This document shows, piece after piece, positions 57,401 to 64,000 of a stretch of 64,000 bases of DNA. Both the position numbers and the translations under genes were made by a program. The notes below the pieces were generated by a model. It was not told the DNA's origin, did no database searches, and saw only the letters and a program-made list of their open reading frames with translations. The DNA comes from Fratercula arctica (Eukaryota; Chordata; Aves; Charadriiformes; Alcidae), in NCBI GenBank assembly GCA_947846985.1, contig CANTUZ010000004.1, positions 47,539,672 through 47,603,671 of the forward strand. The letters are read 5' to 3'. Within the stretch, counting starts at the first letter, position 1. Each line of letters starts with the position of its first letter.

Positions 57401-60400
57401 AGAAAATGGGAAGCCGTAGGAAATTAGCAGTGAAGTGATAACCAAACCCTACCTTGCCAGAAGCAGCCATATGATACTCAAAGCCAGTTGCTACATTAAC
57501 TTCTAAACCATTTTGAAGATAGACAACTGTAACGTGGTGCCAAGAATGAACAATAAAATTAAGAAAAAAACCCCATCACATTCCTGACAGGACTTATCCC
57601 CTCCCTTTGTCTGCACTGGCATTCCAAGGCAATCGGTTATTAGCTTTTGATTTTTGTGATTAAGCCTTGAGTTAGTGTCAGCAAGCCAAGAGCTCAGGAC
57701 AGCCACACACATACCAAGCGTCCTGGGTTCTCCCAACCCTGGAAAACAACAGAGCGACGTGGCCCAGTGCGCTGCCTGTCCATTCTAACGGGGCCTGCTC
57801 CCGCCCACTTTGCTCATGGAAAGCTTTGATGTCTTCAGCACACTTGGCAAACGCCAGTTGAATCTGTGAAAAGATTGTGCTATTAATCCCCAATCCTCTA
57901 GAATTAACATATCCCTTTCAGTGCAATTCCTCCTACAGGTCTGCCCCGTATGTGATTTAAGTTTGTGAATTAACAGCAGTTATTCCTGGCAGAAAAATGT
58001 CTCACTTCTGTCAGGACAATTGTCCCCACTAGGTAAGCTCCAAGATGGCTTTGCAGGGACAGCTGTATTTACAGACCTCTGCAGGACACATTAACCTTTA
58101 ACCCTCCTCAGACTGAGAAACCAGTTACTGCAATGACATCTTTGGCAAAAATCCGAGAATTCTGTCATGTGCTTCCCCAGAGATGTGGCTGGCTGGGCTG
58201 GATTATTCTTCCAAACCCTGGTGAGGAAGTGATCCTCTTCTGTGTTAATTTGAGGTTTCTCTATAGGTTGAAGACAATACGAAGGGTCTATCAGGCCTGG
58301 ATAAGCTCACACAGATCTGGAAATTTATAATGGCATATGCACTGGAACTGGACCTCTTAAGACCGAAGAGGGACAATAATAGAACACTTAAATGCAGTCT
58401 GTACACTGCACACAGAAATGGGGAGACATCGCTACTCTTTTCACTGAGCTTCTGTGTACTTGTTTTGGCTAGGATAGAGTTAAATTTCTTCATAGTAGCT
58501 TGTATGGGGCTATGTTTTGGATTTGGGATGAAAAGTAACAAAGGGACGTTTTAGTTATTGCTAAGCAGTGCTTACAGAGCCTCAGGGCCTTTTCTGCTCC
58601 TCACACTGCCCCATCAGCGAGCAGACTGGAGGTGCACAAGAAGCTGGGAGGGGACACATCTGGGACAGCTGACCCCAACCGACCAAAGGGATATTCCATA
58701 CCATATGGCGTTACACTCAGCAATAAAAGCTGGGGAAGAAGGAAGGAGGGGATGTTTGGAGTAATGGCACTTGTCTTCCCAAGTAACTGTTATGCATGGT
58801 GGAGCCCTGCTTTCCTGCAGATGGCTGAACACCTGCCTTCCAATGGGAAGCAGTGAATGAATTCCCGATTTTGCTTTGCTTGCACGAACAACTTTTGCTT
58901 TATCCATTAAACTATCTTTATCTTGGCCCATGAGTTTTTGCACTTTTACCTTTCCAGTTCTCTCCACTGTCCTGTTGGGGAGGAGTGAGTGAGCGGCTGT
59001 GTGGTGGGTTTAGCTGTTTACTGGTGTTAAACCACGACAGCTTCCTTACCTCGTCAGGGTGCCGCTCCCTGCTCATCAAAGACAAGAGCTCTTCCAACAG
59101 GTCATTCCTCCTACTAAACCCCAGCTGTTTCATATCTGTTTAGAGAAAGGCAGTAGTCAGCAGGTGTCACCGGTACCCTCTGCTCCCAACTCCTGCTGAT
59201 ATGGTCAGCGTAACAAACACGATATTGTAAGGCCAACAGCCATTCTGTGTGACCGAGCTGCTCACGTATTAGTTCCCTTTCCCTTCATTATCAGGCGCTG
59301 AAAGTTCTGTGCTCCAAGTAGATGAACCAAACAGATTTCTTCTTCCCCTCCCTGCTGGCCTCCAGATTCATGGGTGCCAGGCCAACTACTCCCTTCCTTA
59401 ATGGCCTTCAAGGTCCCAGGCACCCGCACAACCTGGTGGTGGTGAGGACCCCATCACAGCACAGGGAAGGGAACAGCACACAGAGCACTGTCTATAAAAT
59501 CAAGTAGTTACAAGTACTAAGTGGTAACCTGGACCCAAACTGCTGCTGGACAGTGAGACCCATGACACCCCGGTGGACAGGGACACCTCCACCGTCTGCT
59601 TCCTCCCAGGACTGAGTGGTGACTTGTATTCTTTTCTATGTTTTTCAAGTTTAGATTATGACTTTTATGTTGATAGAGCAAACCAAATATTAAGATTTGA
59701 CCTGATCTGCAGAGGGTCCAGGTGATTAAAAACCATAAGCTAAGTGGTGCTATAAAATTCCACACTACACTAGTTATAAAATTGTACTACACTGGTTCTG
59801 CTTATAGGAATCCTGTGCTATTTCAATTATAAATGCTATGCTAATCATAAAATCCTCTTAAGAAAATAAAGCTTTAATTGTAACTACAACTTAGTGCTGC
59901 CATAATTTTGCCAAGAATGTCTAAAAGAACCTGCCTGTCCCCTCAGTGTTGGGTTGACAGTAGGATATTTTCTGTGTGCTAAACCCTGTATCTGCATTGT
60001 CTCTTCTTTTAAGGGGCAAAGAACAGACAAATAATTTAAATGAGTTAAACCTGGGCTGTTGGTTAAGGTACTACTCTCTGGTAAGCATTCACTTTCCCAA
60101 GACACTGATATTTAACTGTGACACTGCCAGGATCTCTCTGATAGTCTGTGCTTTCTCTGATAGAACAGCCCCACCACTGCAGCAAGGAATAACATCCCTC
60201 GTGCCAAAGCACCTTATCACGGCTATTCTGAGCACTGGGAAATTTCCCAACTACCTCCCACTTTGCACTTCTCCTGATTTTTATCAAACAAACTGTCTAT
60301 GTAGGCTTGTGGCTGTCACTAACCTTCCCAGACTGAAGGGATCACTTCCAAGTGGTTGGCCGCATCCAGTGCTTGAAGGAGGTCCAATATATTTTTAGGA

Positions 60401-63400
60401 GTTGGATAGAAAACCTGAAGAAGGAAGAGAATCGCTTCAGTGAACTGGAACTGTTCCGTTTCTCCATACTAAAGCTTTGAGGCTTGCTTACCCTAATACA
60501 CACTTACCGAAGGGGACATTTCTTTGTACCATTTCAACACAACATCAATTTGTTCCATCATACACAGCAACGAAAAGAATTTTGACCTACAGGAGGGAAA
60601 AATGTTCTAATTCAGTAATGATTAGATCCACTAAGCCATACAGATGCATCAGCAAATGATTTCTGATCAGATTTGTATTGCAGATCGTGGAAATTTCACT
60701 GTATGATTGCAATACTCCATACAGTTAAAAAAGCAATAGTGTTTTTTATGAGACAACTTAATGCTGATACTAGGTAATCTGCAGAATTAGTAAGTGGACC
60801 ACTGGATTTTAAAATCTTGAAAAAACGTAATCTCCCTGCCTGATGCCAGGTTTGAGGTATCTGAATCTCTCTCAAAAGAACCACTTTAAGAAATGAACTA
60901 AATTAACCTTGTTACTTGTGCAAGTTTGCAATAGAAGCCCGGGACCTTGATCCAATGCACTGACTAGGAAAAATGTCCCTACACCAAGAAATTAATTTCC
61001 ATTAATTTCCCCTGATTTATTTACAGGCTAAATAAGGTAAAATGATCTGAACCATCCCACCCCTGAAAGTGCATCTTATTTTGATGATAATTATTTTTCA
61101 CGAATTTACAGGAGCATCTCTAGTTCCAATGCGTAAATAGGCTTTTCTTCAAATCAGTATGTTTCAAGTACTTAATTGCATTCAGGGACGGCAGCACTTA
61201 ATGACACTGGTAAATATGTTTCGGATGCCATGACTGCAGTTATCAAATGGTGAAACTACATGGGAGTTCACGGCAAAATACACCTGCTGCACTGCAGCCT
61301 CTCTCTACAAAACCATGCAGAGAGCTAGGTCTGTGACCTGTGTGCTATTTTGGTGTTATCTCCTAAGCTGCCATCCTAAGTGGACAACAGGACTGTAGAA
61401 AATACAACTGGTTGGTATAGTTATTGGATGGGTATTAAGCAAAACTGATGCTCCAAGAGCCTTTATTTCAGTTCGGGCAAGACCACAAACTGAAAACAAA
61501 TCCCAAGCTATCACTGTTGATAGAGGGACCTAACTTCCAAACTGCATATAGGACTACCAGCTGGTGTTCAACAAAGCGTCCTTCCACGCAATGTCAGAAT
61601 CCTAGTTTGTATTCAAATTGACAACAATACACAAGATGCTGAATATAAGCAGCACTTCACTCACCAGTAGGCATTTAACCGATCCATGTCCAAGAATTTC
61701 CAGTTGTCTCCCTTCTCCATTGCCTTATTTAACCGATAGGCAAGTTTGATATCCTTAAGATCACAGCACTGCAATAAACCAGTCAGATTTTAAAGCTACC
61801 AAATATAACACTTAATACATCCCTCTGAGTTTCACTTTCACAAAGGTATGAAGAGTACTGAGCTGCCAGCAAACACTTTTAACAGAATGCGATTCAGTGC
61901 AGTGACTGCCTAGGCATTTTGTTTAGTTGAGACAAATGTGCGACTCTCCCAGTTGTCAAGAGCTTTCTAACCTAAACCAACGCCTTCTGGTGCGGAGACC
62001 GTCTGACCGCTGGAGTGTCACCAGAAGCAGGGGTAGGGCACAGAAGACAGGGACTTAGACAGCTGCCTCTAGCAAGAGATGCACCTATCACAGGCATGCA
62101 AGTTACTAATTTAGAAGGTATCAAGCAAAGAACTGAAAAATTATGGAGGAAAGTTACAGGAGGTGATGAACACAAGTGAAAAGGGGAAAGATACTGAGAG
62201 CTAAACCTTGTGCGACAGGCTGGAAAACTCACAGGCAATTCTTAAACAGCTGGAGGGCTCAAAAGAATTCCAACTGCAGGTAAGAGGTACTTACCACTTG
62301 CATAGCAGTGGCAAAAAAGTTGGCTGAAAGGGAGAAAATGGAGTCCGTTAGCTTCAAACTTTCAAGGAGACATACAGCAGCTCATTAACCCAGCCTCCCA
62401 GAGGACAGACGAGACATGTTCAATTAGAAAGCTGAATTTCTAGCTCAGTTTGACAATGTAGCAGGGATCTTCACTTTATACGTAGAGACTTTGGTGTGAC
62501 CTGAGTTTTGCTAGCCAGTGTTCTGGAAGCTATGCTGCCGTGCTTTTGGAGACAGATTAAAGCAGATGATCTGTTTGACTTCAGGCAGTTTTACAAATAC
62601 TATATTCTCTTGTTTGATGCAAGACACCATTATTTTTTTGTATCCTGCCTGTTAGATGAAGGCAGCCACATCACTCACCTTTCTCTATTACTCCAGTGCA
62701 AGAGAACACATGCAACAGACAGGTGTTCAAACAGGTTACCCACCTCTTTAGCACACCCCAGAGCTGCCCAAGAACATACAACTGCCCCCTAAAAACGTCT
62801 CCTTTCATGAAGCTCTGACTCTGGTTTCTGTAAGTGACATTTCAAAGCAGCACGGAGACTGATGCTGCCTGAGGGAGGCAAAGAAAGCCACAGTGGGAGG
62901 AAGGACATAAATTATCCTGCTCAATAGTTCATTTAATTTGTGAGGTGGGAATTGTGGATAGGTGTGTTTGGTTTTTCGAAGGGAACGTAAGGGCACTGGA
63001 TGCTATCAGAGACTGAAACAATGGCTAGTTGTGGGTAGCAAAATAGTGGGAAGAACTGTAAGGCAATTTACTTAAAAGTACTAGGTTAAATACACTCCCC
63101 CCCTTTCTCTTGCAAAAGTTAATTTATTAACTAAATACTTTTAAGTCGGAAAAGACATTTTTATGTTATTTAGGTGCTTAGTATACACTGCAGCTACAGC
63201 CTGCAGAATCCTCTGGGCCAAGGAAAGGCCTTGCAGGGAACACAGGAGTTTCTGAAGGTAAGAGTTAGTTCACATACAACAACACATTATGGAAAAGAAG
63301 CCTCAGTTTTCTTCAAAGTATCAACCTGAATTCTGCAAAAGCAGTTACCAAAATAGATAAGGATCCCACACTGTAGAAGAGCAGAAAACATCTACATACA

Positions 63401-63877
63401 CATTTTGCTTAGACAAAGTGGCTTTGATCTAGTCTTACGTGAGCAATCTCTCTTTTTTTTAAACCACTGTGTAGAAAAGCTCATTCAACTCCCATGATTC
63501 AGGCAAGCCTGTATCTCCATGCCCATCATTACTGCCTTCACTAATAGTGGTGTTTCTAAAAAGCGCGTGAAGGAGCAGAGTAGATACAGTCATTGTCTAC
63601 ACTTTTGGCAGCACCTTAGAGCCAGAGCAAGAAATGCTATAACACATATAGCAGGTCAGAAGGAAACAAAACAGGTGTACAATATTCTGGCTATTTCCAG
63701 GCTTCTTTCCAAGGACAGAAAAAACCTGTGGGTAGGATAATCTAATATGCTACTCCAACATAATATCATAATTATCTTTTTCCTTTAAATTGCCAAAAAA
63801 CCATATCAACTCCTCACTGGTTTCCTGAAGCATGCACTGTAATAGCTTCTTCATACTATCATATATAGAATTGTCAG
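54384..63877 (-). CDS. PTCD3: PTCD3 (mS39), mitochondrial small-subunit PPR protein, C-terminal part (gene span in window)
   Basis: PTCD3 is a pentatricopeptide-repeat protein bound to the mitochondrial small ribosomal subunit (mS39), required for mitochondrial translation. Nine consecutive minus-strand exons from 62323 to 54384 total 815 nt and splice in one frame; a tenth, upstream, is probable at 63877-63818. They carry helical-repeat residues clearly homologous to human PTCD3: [20 protein letters not shown] (human TGDNWKFIG...YYSKF), [42 protein letters not shown] and GRTQDAW. The protein ends in a Ser/Asp repeat tail. The N-terminal presequence and most PPR motifs lie beyond the right edge. 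The gene converges on IMMT as in human. One intron has an ERVL solo LTR adjoining the donor site. Confidence 0.95.
54460..55131 (-). other. PTCD3: PTCD3 last intron
   Basis: Contains a perfect 8-bp inverted repeat with a 10-nt loop (TCTGAGCT...AGCTCAGA, 54751-54776) amid other short palindromic pieces. No RNA gene could be assigned. Confidence 0.5.
55132..55290 (-). CDS. PTCD3: PTCD3 penultimate exon
   Basis: Acceptor GCTTTTGCAG, donor CAGAG|GTAAGT. It encodes [40 protein letters not shown] and a segment ending EFELSEKQ, parallel to human [20 protein letters not shown]. 159 nt. Confidence 0.95.
55291..56811 (-). other. PTCD3: PTCD3 intron with possible snoRNA
   Basis: 1.5-kb intron. Human PTCD3 hosts the C/D snoRNA SNORD94, so an intronic copy is expected somewhere near here. 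A weak candidate is listed at 56395-56520. Otherwise only T-rich low-complexity sequence near 56220-56255. Confidence 0.5.
56395..56520 (-). ncRNA. Weak candidate for a SNORD94-like C/D snoRNA
   Basis: On the minus strand CTGATGA (56515-56509) resembles box C. About 95 nt later GCACAGGGGCTT could pair with U6 snRNA positions 58-68, the region SNORD94 is known to guide. However, the expected CTGA box D directly after the guide reads CAGA, and the terminal stem has mostly wobble pairs. It could be a diverged gene or chance; not a firm call. Confidence 0.2.
56812..56853 (-). CDS. PTCD3: PTCD3 exon (42 nt)
   Basis: Acceptor CTTTTGAACAG, donor AC|GTGAGT. It encodes [13 protein letters not shown] with split codons on both sides (Trp before, Thr after), parallel to human KMLGLFRKHNKIPR. 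The other two frames contain stops. Confidence 0.9.
56854..57714 (-). other. PTCD3: PTCD3 intron
   Basis: AT-rich, with a run of TAATTA/TTAATTAAA-type palindromic words at about 57323-57363. No gene or transposon recognised. Confidence 0.5.
57715..57863 (-). CDS. PTCD3: PTCD3 exon
   Basis: Acceptor TCTTTTCACAG, donor TG|GTATGT. It encodes [20 protein letters not shown], then [20 protein letters not shown] and SRVGRTQDA plus a split Trp codon. Human has LQVAFADCAADIKS and AILFLRAGRTQEAW. 149 nt, phase 0 in, phase 2 out. Confidence 0.96.
57864..59049 (-). other. PTCD3: PTCD3 intron bearing the solo LTR
   Basis: Minus-strand intron from the GTAAG donor (59049-59045) to the TTCACAG acceptor before 57863. 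Half of it is the LTR. The remaining 0.6 kb near the acceptor is unique-looking. Confidence 0.8.
58453..59039 (+). mobile_element. ERVL-type solo LTR with 5-bp target duplication
   Basis: The 587-bp element starts TGTG and ends GACA (TG...CA). It is flanked by identical GCTTC at 58448-58452 and 59040-59044. Internal phrases (GGGGCTATGTTTTGGATTTG, GCTTACAGAGCCTCAGGGCC, GGGATATTCCATACCATATG, TTGTCTTCCCAAGTAACTGT) belong to an avian ERVL LTR family abundant in Neoaves, recalled from memory. It carries a TATA-like AATAAAAGC at 58721 and an ATTAAA poly(A) signal at 58906. No internal retroviral sequence remains, so this is the product of LTR-LTR recombination. It is antisense to PTCD3 and sits 10 bp from a PTCD3 exon. 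Confidence 0.92.
59050..59135 (-). CDS. PTCD3: PTCD3 exon next to the LTR
   Basis: Acceptor TTCTCTAAACAG, donor GAG|GTAAG. It encodes [20 protein letters not shown] and MSRERHPDE, parallel to human [30 protein letters not shown] in length and in its last residues. Ends in phase 0. The intron after GTAAG goes straight into the target duplication and the LTR. Confidence 0.95.
59136..60323 (-). other. PTCD3: PTCD3 intron
   Basis: 1.2 kb with nothing recognised; minus-strand and + strand open frames here are short and overlapping. Confidence 0.5.
60324..60414 (-). CDS. PTCD3: PTCD3 exon
   Basis: Acceptor CTTCTTCAG, donor GAAG|GTTAGT. It encodes [20 protein letters not shown] and [10 protein letters not shown], nearly the human [29 protein letters not shown]. 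Leaves one base of Asp. Confidence 0.96.
60508..60586 (-). CDS. PTCD3: PTCD3 exon
   Basis: Acceptor CCTCCTGTAG, donor TCG|GTAAGT. It encodes [20 protein letters not shown] and KEMSPS (human [26 protein letters not shown]). The first base completes a Trp codon. Confidence 0.97.
60587..61664 (-). other. PTCD3: PTCD3 intron
   Basis: 1.1 kb of AT-rich sequence; no feature recognised. Confidence 0.5.
61665..61768 (-). CDS. PTCD3: PTCD3 exon
   Basis: Acceptor GGTTTATTGCAG, donor TG|GTGAGT. It encodes [20 protein letters not shown] and [14 protein letters not shown] plus a split Trp, parallel to human [20 protein letters not shown] DNWKF. Confidence 0.96.
62295..62323 (-). CDS. PTCD3: PTCD3 exon (29 nt)
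   Basis: Acceptor CTCCCTTTCAG, donor GTG|GTAAGT. The two leading bases complete a split codon; then NFFATAMQV, parallel to human KFFQSAMSI. Short, but phase and homology agree on both sides. Confidence 0.85.
62324..63817 (-). other. PTCD3: PTCD3 intron
   Basis: 1.5 kb without recognised exons. A possible donor near 62682 (GTGAG on minus) has no usable acceptor, so I did not call an exon there. Confidence 0.45.
63818..63877 (-). CDS. PTCD3: Probable PTCD3 exon
   Basis: The minus strand is open through [19 protein letters not shown] and ends ACCA|GTGAGG. The leftover A plus CC of the next exon makes Thr, so phase agrees. IYDSMKKL resembles human IYDIMNEL at the expected distance before the FF motif. 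The acceptor is TTTAGCAG, another tandem site (exon from 63877 or 63880). The polypyrimidine tract is weak, so the 5' edge of the exon is uncertain. Confidence 0.55.
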
Positions 63878-63880
63878 CTG

Positions 63881-64000
63881 CTAAAGAGTGGCTTCTGACA
63901 CATTGTTCACACCACGTTGTACACAGCACAGCTAACAGACCCCTCTTTGCGACCCCTCTTCTTCAGATTGAACCTGCGTCTACTTCTGTATGTACAGAAA
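63881..64000 (-). other. PTCD3: PTCD3 upstream intron, cut by window edge
   Basis: Remaining sequence to the edge. It stays open in the frame of the probable exon for some distance, so that exon could start further upstream (higher coordinate) than called. Confidence 0.4.

Noticed and set aside
62640..62740. Possible extra PTCD3 exon ending at a minus-strand GTGAG near 62682
   Set aside because: No acceptor with a pyrimidine tract upstream, the frame compatible with the donor is short, and it does not resemble the human residues expected before NFFATAMQV.

Overview
The window is vertebrate nuclear DNA, almost certainly from a bird. Large, GT-AG spliced genes are separated by introns that carry CR1 LINE fragments ending in the avian ATTCTATG-type tail. 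One intron holds a solo endogenous-retrovirus LTR of the ERVL type common in Neoaves, which favours a neoavian over a chicken-like bird (inference from memory of the element, not a search). No bacterial-style operons, CRISPR arrays or tRNA/rRNA genes were seen.

Layout: (1) 1 to about 23570, + strand: the 3' end of REEP1, with the penultimate coding exon, an 18.4-kb last intron, and a terminal exon that adds only three residues before a long 3'UTR. (2) about 24600-26153, - strand: complete MRPL35 (mitochondrial ribosomal protein bL35m) in three exons, tail-to-tail with REEP1. (3) about 25900-27560: a GC-rich CpG island that acts as a shared head-to-head promoter for MRPL35 and IMMT. It has NRF1, NF-Y and YY1 motifs, followed by three ZNF143/Staf-like motifs at the start of IMMT intron 1. 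(4) 26714 to about 52600, + strand: complete IMMT (MIC60/mitofilin). Fifteen coding exons sum to exactly 2232 nt (743 aa plus stop), one of them a 15-nt microexon. (5) about 53745 to the window end, - strand: the C-terminal part of PTCD3 (mitochondrial small-subunit protein mS39), nine confident exons plus one probable exon, continuing beyond the right edge. IMMT and PTCD3 converge tail-to-tail. The gene order REEP1-MRPL35-IMMT-PTCD3 is the one known at human 2p11.2.

Three neighbouring genes serve mitochondria: MRPL35 (large ribosomal subunit), PTCD3 (small ribosomal subunit) and IMMT (cristae-junction MICOS core). The NRF1 and YY1 motifs in the shared promoter fit that. REEP1 is an ER-shaping protein.

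Repeats: two 3'-end CR1 fragments in + orientation (5045-5380, 27730-28158), a 2.8-kb CR1 with most of ORF2 in - orientation (35769 to about 38555), older CR1 pieces (31379-31440, 40100-40760), a MIR-like SINE, other ancient fragments, and the 587-bp solo LTR at 58453-59039 with a perfect 5-bp target-site duplication. The LTR begins 11 nt into a PTCD3 intron. I found no wholly new gene system. The most notable observations concern transposons landing next to splice signals, the IMMT microexon, and the composite mitochondrial promoter. All splice models were read by eye from sequence and recalled homologues; no alignment or transcript data were available.
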